Assembly: GCA_037074615.1 (NCBI GenBank)
Contig: CM073557.1
Span: 10,618,501 to 10,682,500, forward strand
Length of the DNA: 64,000 nucleotides
Origin: Leucaena leucocephala
Lineage: Eukaryota; Streptophyta; Magnoliopsida; Fabales; Fabaceae
Direction: 5' to 3'
Both the position numbers and the translations under genes were made by a program. This document shows, piece after piece, positions 10,641-23,408 of this stretch. Within the stretch, counting starts at the first letter, position 1. Every line of letters starts with the position of its first letter. Below the pieces are notes generated by a model. It was not told the origin of the DNA, did not search any database, and was given only the letters and a program-made list of their open reading frames with translations.

Positions 10641-11805
10641 CCCCCTCATTCTGCATCAAAACCGTGGCTTCATGGACCCTTGGGGAAAATCTTGAAAAAT
10701 GAAAACTCAAGCCAAGACAAAGAAGATTCAAGGTATAAAAGTTCAAGCAAGCTAGAGATTAAAGGTAAGCAATCTCTCCTAACTTATTTTCCTTTGATTT
10801 GGGAGCTTGAACTTAGGGTTTTCATGGGAGAAAAGTTGAGTTTTCTCTAAGGGGAGGTGCTGCCCAAAGACCTTAGATGAAAGGGGAAAGAAGAAATTAA
10901 AGTTAGAAACATATGATTGAAGCTTAAACAAGCTGGTTAAGAGATTGGTTGTTGAATCAAGTTGATATTCTTGACTTTGCCATGATGTGCCCTATTCAAT
11001 CTGCACTGTTCATGAGGGAAGGAAATTTAATTTCAATGATTTAATGCTTTCATTGAATTTAGATGATGGTTTTGTGTAGGATTAGAAAGGTTTTGAACCT
11101 TGAAAGCATTGAAATTCGAAGATTGTAGTTTTTGAAACCCTTCTCTGTTACTGTTCACACGCATGAACAGTGATTAGAATTTCATAATTTTGATGGTTCC
11201 AATGGCTTTAAAATGAAAAGTTGTATGGGGTAAAGTGGAGAAACAACTGTGGGAAGCATTAGAATCAAACTGAGAATTTTTGAAAGAATTGCATGCCTAT
11301 ATTCAGTTCTGTTCAGCAGGCCATGAATGAGCTGGAATTTCATGATTCTAAGCTCATAAATGAATTCAAAAGATGAAATTGTATAGCAAGACATCAATTG
11401 ATTCAAAGACCAAATCCATTAGTTAAGATTAAGGTAAGTAAATGTAATGGATGAATGGTTATGTGATGTTAGAGATTGGTTGGTATGCTCCAAAAGAGGC
11501 AGCCACATGTCCAAGAGATGTGAGAAGAAAGAAGCAAGATAAAGTGAAAGAAAGCAAAGTCTATAAGGTAGTGAACTTACCTCTTTATGTACTTGATGTG
11601 GTATGCTTATGTGTTGACATGTATATGATATTTGAATGATGTTGTGACATGATAAATGATGTTGAATGTATTGTGAATAACATATTTCCATGGCCATGTA
11701 TTTTATGTAAAAGTATATAGCATGATGGCATGTCATTAATCAAAGAAAGTTTAATGGAATTACATATCATTCATTAGCATCCATCTTGCATATTTAAGTG
11801 GTAAT

Positions 11806-13712
11806 TGTAAGGAATTAGAAGACACGCAGCGGAAATAAACTTTAAAAATTTTCCATTCCTTGCCAGGATCTGTCGTATGTGTTTAAGTCAAGTGGAAAGA
11901 ATCATTACCCTTAGTGTTGCTCAGCGAATTTCACAGCTTCTCTACGTGGGTGGTGATCTCTTTCTGATCGCAAGAAATCGACGGAGTGTTCCTCAGCGAC
12001 CTTCACAGATTCTCTCCGCGGACGGTGGTCTCTTTCCGATCACAAGAAGTCGACGCCTCAGGTCGGCTTCCTCTACTGGTATCCACACGAACAGCGTTCC
12101 AACCACGAACGACGTGCTAGCGTCTCCTGTCCCTCCAAGGCTTTCACAAGTCTCCGTCTCTATTTCGGCAGTTTCTTGTCTGCAAACCTTTTGCATATTC
12201 CGTTCGGCCTTTTGTGTTCTGTATTATTTTCAAACGTAGCTCCTCCAATCAGATATAGAGGATGCTATGCGTTTTTCCACTTAACCTAATTGGATTTTGG
12301 AGTTAATCTTATATTAATTCCGAATTGATACAATATCATATATTGTATAATTTTATAAGAAACTAATTAAATAAAATAATATCAAATCCGTCCCACAGAT
12401 TTAATTACCCATTTATTTAATTTTAAATAAAGATGAGACTGAACTATTTTTGATTTAATCTCATAAATCAAATTTGAGATATCCTATCAATTTGAATTTC
12501 GAATTTCAAACGTGATAGAGATTTAATTTATCCTTATAAATTAAATCTTATAAATATCTCTTATATGAGATATCCTATCAATTTGAATTTCGAATTTCAA
12601 ACGTGATAGAGATTTAATTTATCCTTATAAATTAAATCTTATAAATATCTCTTATATGAGATATCCTATCAATTTGAATTTCGAATTTCAAACGTGATAG
12701 AGATTTAATTTATCCTTATAAATTAAATCTCATATATCTCATATGTATAATATATATATATACGAATTTATATATATACGAATATAAATATAAATAAATA
12801 TATATACATTCACCTGGATCTTTCATTGAATCTGGACATGTCTTAGATTCAATGAATCTGGACATCATAGCTCGTGTTGGGCTATTTTGTGTGCGACCCT
12901 GTAGGCCCATATGAAGTTGGCAGTGGGCCATTTGCTATACTAGCCCACAAGTCGCAAGCGGTCTCTAGCAAGACATAACGACTACCCAAATCATATGAGG
13001 ATCGATAAACGATGTAACCTTTTATACAACCATATCATGTCCCTTCTGTCACGCGATATTGTGGTCATGGATGAGGCATGGATAATGTCATCCTCCTATT
13101 CCTGACCGTTACTTTCTCGATCCCTGAGTAGTCTGACTATAGAAATGGAACTACCTTTCCATTACAGTATGGCCATACATTTCTCAGACTCACTCATCGA
13201 GGGGCCCAGTAATATCTCTCCACGAATATGAGGGACAAATTCCATCTTGACCATTCACATTCCTCCGCATGAAAAACCACTAAGCCCGAACATAGTCTTT
13301 ATGATCACTCGGTCAAAAGTGACTTTTGACTAGGTCAAAGCTGAGCGTTTTGTCATGTAGGAATCCATGATGATCTCAGGTCAAAGGGCATATTGACATG
13401 GTTTGTATATGAGAGAAGCTTATGACGTTACCCATGCAGTTCTCTCATAGCGGGTCGGTCCAACACCCTGTACTCTTACATGTGCTTATGACTTTGATTT
13501 ATATCTCTATACATCTTCAAAGTCATACTGGTCTTATTTCATCTGTGCTCCCATATAGATGATCGACCAGGGACATTTAGGATAATATCATGAATTATCC
13601 AAGGATGGTCATCATAGTAAACATGCAAATAATATGATAACTCAACTAATAAATTCATAAATCAATAATGTTCATAAGACAATGATTGGCCCCTAGGGCA
13701 CAATTTCCAACA
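11806..13712 (-). repeat. Copia-T 3' LTR
   Basis: 1907 bp, TGTAAGGAATT...TTTCCAACA on the plus strand, nearly identical to 18950-20854. The plus-strand open frame at 11877-12239 recurs at the same offset in the other LTR and is a property of the LTR, not a gene. Confidence 0.95.
12476..12735. repeat. 91-bp tandem repeat in Copia-T LTR, about 2.9 copies
   Basis: Unit starts gagatatcctatcaatttga and recurs at 12476, 12567 and 12658, exactly 91 bp apart, with almost no divergence. Each unit contains the inverted pair gaatttcgaatttc and taatttatccttataaatta. The same array is at 19620-19879 in the other LTR. It lies upstream of the core promoter in the minus-strand sense, so it may act as an enhancer-type repeat (inference). 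Confidence 0.9.
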
Positions 13713-13723
13713 ACCTCCCACTT
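13713..13723 (-). promoter_or_regulatory. polypurine tract of Copia-T
   Basis: Minus-strand AAGTGGGAGGT lies directly before the 3' LTR start TGTTGGAAATTG and only a few bases after the gag-pol stop codon (13727-13729). Confidence 0.85.
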
Positions 13724-13726
13724 GCA

Positions 13727-16700
13727 CTAGGTACAATCTTTAATTTGACTAATTCCCATTGACCTGACATGACGCTCATGCTTTGCCTGCACAAGCGGCT
13801 TTGTTAGAGGATCAGCAACATTATCTTCTCCTGCTACTTTGCATATTTTTATATCACCTCTATCATTGATTTCTCTGATGAGATGAAATCGCCTGAGTAT
13901 ATGCTTGGTCCTTTGATGTGACCTAGGCTCTTTGGCCTGTGCAATAGCACCGCTATTGTCACATAGCAAAGTTATTGGATCTGAGATGGTAGGTATCACC
14001 CCTAGTTCTGTGATGAACTTCCTGATCCAATCGGCTTCCTTAGCTGCATCAGATGCTGCTATATACTCAGCTTCCGTTGCAGAATCTGCTACAGTGCCCT
14101 GCTTAGAGCTCTTCTAGCTTACTGCTCCATTATTGAGGAGGAATATGTATCCAGACTGCGATTTTTGGTCGTCCTGGTCAGTTTGGAAACTGGCATCTGT
14201 GTAACCAGTTACACAGAGCTCATCATCCAATCCACCATAGACCAAGAATAAGTCCTTAGTCCTTCTTAAGTACTTAAGGATATTCTTGACAGCAGTCCAA
14301 TGGCCCTCACCAGGGTCCTGTTGGTATCTGCTAGTCATACTTAAGGCAAACGAGACATCCGGTCGAGTATATAACATGGCGTACATGATAGATCCTATGG
14401 CCGAGGCATATGGAACCTTACTCATGCGACCTCGCTGATCAGATGTACTAGGACACAGATCTTTGCTGAGGTGAGTACCATGAGACATGGGTATGAAACC
14501 CCTCTTTGATTCGTGCATACTGAACCTATGCAGTATTTTGTCTATGTATGTACTCTGACTGAGTCCTAGAAGTCTTTTAGATCTATCTCTATAGATCCTG
14601 ATTCCTAGGATGTAGGTGGCTTCACCCAAGTCTTTCATCGAGAAAGACTTTCCTAACCAAGACTTGACAATTTGCAAGGTAGGAATGTCATTCCCAATAA
14701 GTAGGATGTCATCGACATAGAGTACCAAAAACACAACTGTGCTCCCACTAACCTTCTTGTACACACAAGGTTCATCAATGTTTTGAAGAAATCCAAACTC
14801 TTTGATTACTTCATCAAAACGATGATTCCAACTCCGAGAGGCTTGCTTTAGTCCATAAATGGACCTTTGAAACTTGCACACTTTACCAGAGTCCTCGGAA
14901 CGCACAAACCCTTCAGGTTGTGTCATGTACACATCCTCAAGGAGCTTTCCATTAAGGAAGGCTGTCTTGACGTCCATCTGCCATATTTCATAGTCATAAT
15001 ATGCTGCAATAGCAAAGAGGATTCTGATTGATTTGGCCATTGCTACTTGGGAAAAGGTCTCATCATAGTCCACACCATGAGTTTGAGTAAAACCTTTTGC
15101 AACCAGTCATGCCTTGAAGACATTTACATTGCCATCCATGTCAGTTTTCTCTTTGAAAACCCACTTGCACCCGACGGTTTTTACACCTTTAGGCGGGTCG
15201 ACTAAGGTCCAAACCTGATTGTCGTACATGGATTGCATCTCAGACTTCATGGCACTAAGCCATTTTTCGGAGTTTGGTCCCACTATAGCTTCTCGATAGG
15301 TAGTCGGCTCATTATGCTCAATGAGCAACACATCACGACTATCAGAAATCAGAAATCCATATCTCTGAGGCTGAAGTCGTGTCCTATTAGACTTTCGTGG
15401 ACCTTGCGTGACTTGAGGAGTCTCAACAACTTGTTGTGAGTCTTCTCTATTTTCCATCTGTAGTTCTGTGGTGTCTTGTAGCTCTCGAACTTCTTCGAGT
15501 TGTACCTTACTCCCACTGGTTCTTTTAGAGATAAATTCTCGTTCAAGAAAGATACCATTTCTGACAACAAACACTTTGTTATCAGCAGGGTTGTAGACGT
15601 AATATCCCTTGGTTTCCTTAGGATATCCCACAAAAAGGCATTTTGAGGATTTGGGTGCTAATTTGTCTGAGGCTTGTTGCTTAACATAGACCTCACATCC
15701 CCAAATCTTGAGGAAAGACAAACTAGGCGTCCTCCCAGTCCATATCTCATATGGAGTCTTTTCGATTGCCTTAGATGGAACACGATTGAGTGTGAACGCA
15801 GCTGTCTCTAGGGCATAGCCCCAAAAGGAGGGGGGAAGATCTGTTCGACTCATCATGGATTGAACCATATCTAATAGTGTTCGATTTCTCCGTTCAGAAA
15901 CGCCATTCCATTGTGGTGTCCCTGGAGGAGTCAATTGTGAGAGTGTCCCACAATTCCTAAGATGATCTATGAACTCTTGGCTCAAATATTCACCACCCCG
16001 ATCAGATCGAAGGGCTTTAATTGTTTTGCTAAGCTGGTTTTGTACTTCATTTTGAAATATTTTGAACTTTTCAAAAGATTCAGATTTATGTTTCATCAGA
16101 TAGATGTACCCATATCTGCTGAAATCATCTATAAATGTTATGAAGTACGAATAACCTCCTCTGGCATTTGTGTTCATCGGTCCACACACATCTGTATGTA
16201 TGAGGCCCAATAAATCAGTGGCCCTCTCACTGTGCCCAGTGAAGGGTGACTTTGTCATCTTTCCTAACAAGCAAGACTCGCAAGTGTCATATGATTCAAA
16301 ATCAAATGAGTTTAGAAATCCATCTTGATGGAGTTTGGAAATGCGTTTCTAATTTATGTGGCCCAGACGACAGTGCCAGAGGTATGTGGGATTCAAATCG
16401 TTTGGTTTGACCCTTTTGGCGGTTATGTTATAGATATTTCCATGATTGGGTTGTTCCAAATTTAATATGTAATGATCAACATGCAAATCACCATGAGCAT
16501 AGAAAACATCATTACGATAAATAGAACATCTACTATTCCCAGCAATGGAAGTAAAACCTTCCTTATCCAAATAAGAAAGGGAAACAATGTTACTACTTAA
16601 AGCAGGAACATAATAGCAATTGTTCAAAACTAACAAAAGCCCAGTGGGCAGAACTAATTCATAAGTGCCTATAGCTAACGCAGCAACCCTTGCTCTGTTT

Positions 16701-17710
16701 CCAACTCGTAGGTCAACCTCGCCCTTTTTCAGCTTCCTACTGTCCTTTAGTCCCTGCACATTTGTACAAATGTGAGAACCACATGCAGTATCTAATACCC
16801 ATGAGGTGGAAGTAGAAAGATGAATGTCTATAACATAAATACCTGAAGCGATAGCCCCGCTATCCTTCTTGTTCTTTTTCAGATCTTTGAGGTAGAGTTT
16901 GCAATTCCTCTTCCAATGACCCGGTTCATTGCAGAAGAAGTAGACTCCTTCCTTCGGAGGCTTTGCCTTCTTTGGTGCAGGCTTGGTTTCGGGCTTGCCT
17001 GACTCTTTGGTCTTACCTGATGAGCCATGACCCTTCTCCTTGCCTTTGCCTTTCTTTTTCGTACCCTTTCCTTTCTGAACCATCAAAACACTACTGGGTT
17101 TCTTCTTAAGACTCGGCTCAGCAGTTTTAAGCATCCCATGCAGTTCAGAAATAGATTTCTCCATGTTGTTCATGTTGTAGTTCATAACAAACTGGTCATA
17201 ACTTTCCGGGAGTGAGTTTAAGATCAAATCTGTAGCTAACTCCTGGCTCATGGGAAATCCAAGCCGTTCAAGGTGATCAATGTACCCTTTCATCTTTAAG
17301 ACATGAGCACTGACTGATGCACCTTCAGCCATCTTGCAGGAATGTAAGGCCTTAGTGGTCTCATACCTCTCTTGCCTTGCCTGTTGCTGGAACATTTCCT
17401 TGAGATGCACAATCATCTCATAAGCCTCCATGTGTTCCAGATCTCTTTGGAGCTCCGGAACCATGGTGGCTATCATCAAGCATCCCACATCGACAGAGTC
17501 TTCCTTATGCTTCATATAAGCATCTCTCTGAGCTCTGGGAGCATTGGCGGCTGGCTCCTCAGGAATGGGTTGATCTAGGACATGCGCCTTTCTTTCCTGC
17601 TTGAGAACAATTCTCAAGTTCCTAAACCAGTCAAGAAAGTTTGTCCCATTGATTTTGTCCTTCTCAAGGACAGATCGCAACAATAATGTAGCAGTATTAC
17701 TAGTCGTCAT
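13727..17710 (-). pseudogene. Copia-T gag-pol polyprotein, one frame with three premature stops
   Basis: A single 1327-codon frame from ATG 17710 to TAG 13727, broken at 16349-16351 (TAG), 15107-15109 (TGA) and 14114-14116 (TAG). There are no frameshifts. Gag occupies residues 1-250. The zinc knuckle at about 257-270 reads YFFCNEPGHWKRNC, so the first of its usual three Cys is Tyr. The protease site is WVLDTACGSH (Asp about 307). GAG-pre-integrase is YLWHCRLGHI. The integrase D,D35E residues are at about 507 (HTDVCG), 570 (RSDRGGEY) and 606 (VSERRNR). Reverse transcriptase has YVDD at about 998-1001. RNase H begins with GYTDASF and the frame ends after VADPLTKPL. All catalytic residues apart from the knuckle Cys are intact. 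Each stop lies in an otherwise conserved motif, so the present copy should yield only truncated products unless stops are read through. Confidence 0.95.
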
Positions 17711-18935
17711 GATTCTACAATTAAAATATGCAATGTAATTAGTAATCTCCCACTAAATAAACAACCCTCAATGCAATAGTTAGTGGGCTAAGATCCATAT
17801 TTGGCTCAAACTTAAGTCCGCTTTGGCAGGACGCTTAAATTAAGTTATTTAGGTAGGTAACACCTTTACCAATTACATCAAATGTAACTCTTAGATATTC
17901 ATGGGATCCTATCATCATATGATCTGGCATGTTCTAATCCCATCTAATGCCTTGAGATCCAAAACCATTTTGTTAATCTCAATTAAGTCAAACAATAATG
18001 AACCTATGAGAGTAGCACCATTACTCTTCGCTTATCTCCCCAAGATAACTCAAAAGCACCCACTTTGGTGGAGTCCACAATTGAGCGATCAAGGTTTTGA
18101 CAAGTGTTCATAAATTGACAGCATTATGACTTAAGATTTCTTTTAGAGGGCTTAATTAACTATCTGTTTTTATGAGGATGCATGTATCCCAGTTTGTAAC
18201 TCATACAAGTAATATGCATGTGCTGATCTAATCATAAGATGCATAATTCAAACGTGATACAATATGGCTCACCTATCCTAAGTCCCCTCAAGCCAATGAG
18301 AGGAGCTCTCTAGTAAGAAAAGAGAAATTACATATAGAAACCTCTTTTAACATTCGAGGGGAGTGAGATGAGAGGAGAAGGTACATTGAGAGTATATAGA
18401 GGAAGGCACGACACGCAGGCCGTATTTAAAAATTACAACACTTGCAATCTAGAGTCATATTGTTCACCATACCCAAACATTCAAGAATCAATATTCAGAT
18501 CTAATCGAAGGGCAAAAAACATTCACAAAGTAACATATGTTACGGTTATGTTGCGCTACGAACAGGTAGCTACAGCGGTCCCGCTAGCCGGTTAGCGGGC
18601 GGCTGTCCCGCTAGCCGGTTAGCGGGCGGGGTCTCTGGGGCAGCGCCCCGGAAGAATTTTTTTTTTGTTTTTGTTTCATAAATAATCACGAATCTGAATT
18701 CGGTTTTCACAAATAATCACAAATTTGAATTTGGTTTTCTTAGACCCCATCTATGCGAATTGATCAAATCAAAAAGCATCACCACCGATTTCAATTTCCT
18801 TTTAGATTCCTTTTATGTCATACACAACACGGATTCCATATATGTCACACATACAACGCTTATTATATGATCGGCTACTACTAACATATATCATATAAAT
18901 CAACAATCAAGCCTAACTTAAACACAAAACGGCAT
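17711..18935 (-). other. Copia-T untranslated leader
   Basis: 1.2 kb between the PBS and the gag ATG, with no long open frame. For LTR retrotransposons this region normally carries the packaging and dimerisation signals. Its only strong landmark is the GC-rich twin hairpin at 18579-18633. A poly-T run (about 12 T) lies at about 18658-18669 on the plus strand. Confidence 0.7.
18579..18633 (-). repeat. GC-rich twin hairpin in Copia-T leader
   Basis: Two identical inverted repeats, 27 bp apart: stem cccgcta / tagcggg with loop gccggt, at 18580-18599 and 18607-18626. A GC-rich tail follows (ggggcagcgccccgg at about 18637-18651), which is itself another inverted repeat. It stands out sharply from AT-rich surroundings. 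Position between PBS and gag suggests a role in RNA dimerisation or packaging (inference). Confidence 0.85.
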
Positions 18936-18948
18936 GGCTTTGATACCA
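18936..18948 (-). promoter_or_regulatory. primer-binding site, tRNA-Met type (Copia-T)
   Basis: Minus-strand TGGTATCAAAGCC, one base inside the 5' LTR. It matches the usual tRNA-Met complement TGGTATCAGAGC except for one base. Confidence 0.88.
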
Positions 18949-18949
18949 C

Positions 18950-20854
18950 TGTAAGGAATTAGAAGACACGCAGCGGAAATAAACTTTAAAAATTTTCCAT
19001 TCCTTGCCAGGATCTGCCGTATGTGTTTAAGTCAAGTGGAAAGAATCATTACCCTTAGTGTTGCTCAGCTAATTTCACAGCTTCTCTACGTGGGTGGTGA
19101 TCTCTTTCTGATCGCAAGAAATCGACGGAGTGTTCCTCAGCGACCTTCACAGATTCTCTCCGCGGACGGTGGTCTCTTTCCGATCACAAGAAGTCGACGC
19201 CTCAGGTCGGCTTCCTCTACTGGTATCCACACGAACAGCGTTCCAACCACGAACGACGTGCTAGCGTCTCCTGTCCCTCCAAGGCTTTCACAAGTCTCCG
19301 TCTCTATTTCGGCAGTTTCTTGTCTGTAAACCTTTTGCATATTCCGTTCGGCCTTTTATGTTCTATATTATTTTCAAACGTAGCTCCTCCAATCAGATAT
19401 AGAGGATGCTATGCGTTTTTCCACTTAACCTAATTGGATTTTGGAGTTAATCTTATATTAATTCCGAATTGATACAATATCATATATTGTATAATTTTAT
19501 AAGAAACTAATTAAATAAAATAATATCAAATCCGTCCCACAGATTTAATTACCCATTTATTTAATTTTAAATAAAGATGAGACTGAACTATTTTTGATTT
19601 AATCTCATAAATCAAATTTGAGATATCCTATCAATTTGAATTTCGAATTTCAAACGTGATAGAGATTTAATTTATCCTTATAAATTAAATCTTATAAATA
19701 TCTCTTATATGAGATATCCTATCAATTTGAATTTCGAATTTCAAACGTGATAGAGATTTAATTTATCCTTATAAATTAAATCTTATAAATATCTCTTATA
19801 TGAGATATCCTATCAATTTGAATTTCGAATTTCAAACGTGATAGAGATTTAATTTATCCTTATAAATTAAATCTCATATATCTCATATGTATAATATATA
19901 TATACGAATTTATATATATACGAATATAAATATAAATAAATATATATACATTCACCTGGATCTTTCATTGAATCTGGACATGTCTTAGATTCAATGAATC
20001 TGGACATCATAGCTCGTGTTGGGCTATTTTGTGTGCGACCCTGTAGGCCCATATGAAGTTGGCAGTGGGCCATTTGCTATACTAGCCCACAAGTCGCAAG
20101 CGGTCTCTAGCAAGACATAACGACTACCCAAATCATATGAGGATCGATAAACGATGTAACCTTTTATACAACCATATCATGTCCCTTCTGTCACGCGATA
20201 TTGTGGTCATGGATGAGGCATGGATAATGTCATCCTCCTATTCCTGACCGTTACTTTCTCGATCCCTGAGTAGTCTGACTATAGAAATGGAACTACCTTT
20301 CCATTACAGTATGGCCATACATTTCTCAGACTCACTCATCGAGGGGCCCAGTAATATCTCTCCACGAATGTGAGGGACAAATTCCATCTTGACCATTCAC
20401 ATTCCTCCGCATGAAAAACCACTAAACCCGAACATAGTCTTTATGATCACTCGGTCAAAAGTGACTTTTGACTAGGTCAAAGCTGAGCGTTTTGTCATGT
20501 AGGAATCCATGATGATCTCAGGTCAAAGGGCATATTGACATGGTTTGTATATGAGAGAAGCTTATGACGTTACCCATGCAGTTCTCTCATAGCGGGTCGG
20601 TCCAACACCCTGTACTCTTACATGTGCTTATGACTTTGATTTATATCTCTATACATCTTCAAAGTCATACTGGTCTTATTTCATCTGTGCTCCCACATAG
20701 ATGATCGACCAGGGACATTTAGGATAATATCATGAATTATCCAAGGATGGTCATCATAGTAAACATGCAAATAATATGATAACTCAACTAATAAATTCAT
20801 AAATCAATAATGTTCATAAGACAATGATTGGCCCCTAGGGCACAATTTCCAACA
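18950..20854 (-). repeat. Copia-T 5' LTR
   Basis: 1905 bp, near-identical partner of 11806-13712. Carries the 91-bp array at 19620-19879. On the minus strand a TATATC-type box lies around 19396-19403, and the corresponding place in the two solo LTRs keeps a TATATAT core, so it is the likely promoter. Confidence 0.95.
19396..19403 (-). promoter_or_regulatory. probable TATA box of Copia-T 5' LTR
   Basis: Minus-strand CCTCTATATCTG. The solo LTR at 21553-23408 has cctatatatatg and that at 55299-57253 has cctatatatcta at the same place, all just before the conserved 'ggagctacg' stretch. Conservation across three copies supports a core promoter. Confidence 0.4.
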
Positions 20855-21552
20855 GTAATGTTTACTACTAAGATTCCCTAGAATCTCACTTTCCTATAAC
20901 CAACCAATTTAGGTCAAGCATGATGGAAAATGTATGCATGGAGAAGAGCTAAAGAATGGAAGAAAGGAAGTGACGTATTGATAGCATATACTATGAATTA
21001 TCCATGTATGTAAATGCCATGTAAGGTGTCTATTTATGTGATGCAACTATTTGAAATAATTATGACATATGTACATGATGTATATGAATATTGAAAAGCT
21101 TATTTGATAGCTTGTGCATGCTGAAGCAATTATTGGAAATGAGAGAAAAGAAACTGAAATGGTAAAAACGTAGGTCCTAAAGAAGTTTTGTTGTGGCTTC
21201 AGTTTGACCTAGCAAATGAAGGAATTAGTTCACGAAATTTTATAAGCATGTATCACATATCTAGAGCTTTAAATGTATAGGTAGAATGTTTCATTTTGCT
21301 GTGTATATAAAGAGAAATGAATTTCCAAAGTAATGGATCAATCTGTTTCTAGAATTTTTGACCAAATAAATAGTAAACTTTAACGAATAAACTGTATTAA
21401 TTGGATAGTCATTTGGTCTGAAAATTATTTTTCCCTTAAATTTTAAGATGTTATATTCATATATTTTTTTGAACCACTTCATTTTGATTTTTATAGAATT
21501 AATTATGATTTTTTAAAGTTCATTGTGTAATCTAGAATGCCATATGAATAGT

Positions 21553-23408
21553 TGTTGGAAATCGTGCCCTAGGGGCCAATCATTGTCTTATGAACATTAT
21601 TGATTTATGAATTTATTAATTGTGTTATCATATTATTTGCATGTTTATTGTGATGACCATCCTTGGATAATTCATGATCTTATCCTAAATGTCCCTGGTC
21701 AGTCATCTCTGTGGGAGCATAGATAAAATAAGACCAGTATGACTTTGAAGATGTATAGAGATATAAATCAAAGTCATAGGCACATGTAAGAGTACAAGGT
21801 GTTGGACCAACCCGTTATGAGAGAACTGCATGGGTAACGTAATAAGCTTCTCTCATATACAAACCATGTCAATATGTCCTTTGACCTGAGATCATCATGG
21901 ATTCCTACATGACAAACGCTCAGCTTTGACCTAGTCAAAAGTCACTTTTGACCGAGTGATCATAAAGACTATGTTCGAGCTTAGTGGTTTTTCATGCGGA
22001 GGAATATGAATGGTCAAGATGGAATTTGTCCCTCACATTCGTAGAGAGATATTACTGGGCCCCTCGATGAGTGAGTCTGAGAAATGTATGGCCATACTGT
22101 AATGGAAAGGTAGTTCCATTTCTATAGTCAGACTACTCAGGGATCGAGAAAGTAATGGTCAGGAATAGGAGGATGACATTATCCATGCCTCAACCATGAC
22201 CAAAATATTGCGTGATAGAAGGGACATGATATGGTTGTATGAAAGGTTATATCGTTTAACGATCCTCATATGATTTGGGTAGTCGTTATGTCTTGCTAGA
22301 GACCGCTTGCGACTTGTGGGCTAGTATAACAAATGGCCCACTGCCAACTTCATATGGGCCTACAGGGTTGCATACAAAATAGCCCAACACGAGCTATGAT
22401 GTCCATATTCTTTGAATCTAAGACATGTCCAGATTCAATGAATTATCCAGGATAGATGTATATCTATTTATTTATATTTATATTCGTATATATATAAAAA
22501 TTCGTATATATACATTATATATAAGAGATATATGAGATTTAATTTATAAGGATAAATTAAATCGCTATCACGTTTGAATTTGAAATTCAAATTATAAGAG
22601 ATATTTATAAGATTTAATTTATAAGGATAAATTAAATCTCTATCACGATTGTATTTGAAATTCAAATTGATAGGATATCTCATATAAGAGATGTTTATAA
22701 GATTTAATTTATGAGGATAAATTAAATCTCTATCACATTTGAATTTGAAATTCAAATTGATATGATATTTCAAATTTGATTTATGAGAATAAATCAAATA
22801 CAATTCAGTCTTAGCTTTATTTTAAGTTAAATAAATAGGTGAATTAAATCTGTGGGATAGATTTAATATTATTTATTTAATTAGTTTCTTATTAAATTAT
22901 ACAATATATGATATTGTATTAATTTCAGAATTAATATAAGATTAACTCCTAAAAATCCAATTCGGTAGAAGAAAACGCAGAGCATCCTATATATATGATA
23001 TTAGGAGCTACGCTTTGCATAGAGATATACATAGAATACAAAAAGGTCAAAGGGAACTGAGCAAAGGGTTTGCAGGTAAGAAATTGTCGAAATAGAGACA
23101 GAGAGGATGAACTCTTGAGAAAGCCTTAGAGGGACAAGAGACGCTAGCACGTCATTCGTGGTTGGAACGCTGTTCGTGTGGATACTAGTAGAGGAATCTG
23201 ACCTGAGTCGTCGACTTCTTGCGATCGGAAAGGGAGCACGAGCCGCGAAAAGAAGCTGTGAATGTCATGACCAAAAGCTGTGGAAGTCACTGAGGCACAC
23301 TAAGGGTAATGCTTCTTCTCACTTGACTTAAACACATACGGTAGATCCTAGCAAGGAATGGAAAATTTTTTAAATTAACTTCCACTACGTGTCTTCCAAT
23401 TCCTTTCA
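21553..23408 (+). mobile_element. Copia-T family solo LTR
   Basis: 1856-bp LTR from TGTTGGAAATCG to CCTTTCA, opposite to the Copia-T LTRs, with no internal sequence. Flanking bases are ATAGT (21548-21552) and ACAGT (23409-23413): a target duplication with one later change, since the related LTRs read gaacagtaacc here. It sits in the last 120 bp of solo LTR A1. It is clearly older than Copia-T, with many substitutions and a degraded 91-bp array at about 22545-22770. Confidence 0.9.

Larger units (their letters stand above)
11806..20854 (-). mobile_element. Copia-T: young full-length Ty1/Copia element with 1.9-kb LTRs
   Basis: 9049-bp element flanked by GTAAT (11801-11805 and 20855-20859) inside solo LTR A1; the LTR sequence rejoins exactly across it. 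On the minus strand the order is 5' LTR (18950-20854), PBS, 1.2-kb leader, one gag-pol frame in the order Gag, protease, integrase, reverse transcriptase, RNase H (the Copia order), PPT, 3' LTR. The LTRs differ by only about 9 substitutions and one 2-bp indel over 1905 bp by eye, so the insertion is recent. Even so, the coding frame has three nonsense codons. Two solo LTRs of the same family lie at 21553-23408 and 55299-57253. Confidence 0.96.

Noticed and set aside
10340..10702. Plus-strand 120-aa open frame
   Set aside because: It spans the promoter and leader region of LTR A1; the related LTRs do not keep the frame intact.
11877..12239. Plus-strand 120-aa open frame, repeated at 19021-19329
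   Set aside because: It lies in the Copia-T LTRs at the same offset, has no recognised motif, and is shortened by a stop in the second copy and damaged in the solo LTRs. It is part of LTR sequence, not a gene.
12476..12735. Tandem array considered as a CRISPR-like repeat
   Set aside because: The units are contiguous, without unique spacers, and lie in a plant retrotransposon LTR.
22468..22803. Repetitive minus-strand open frame with LNFKFKRDRDLIYPYKLNLI-type repeats, also at 56224-56532
   Set aside because: Translation of the 90/91-bp tandem array in the Copia LTRs; the repeat unit length, not coding constraint, creates the protein repeat.
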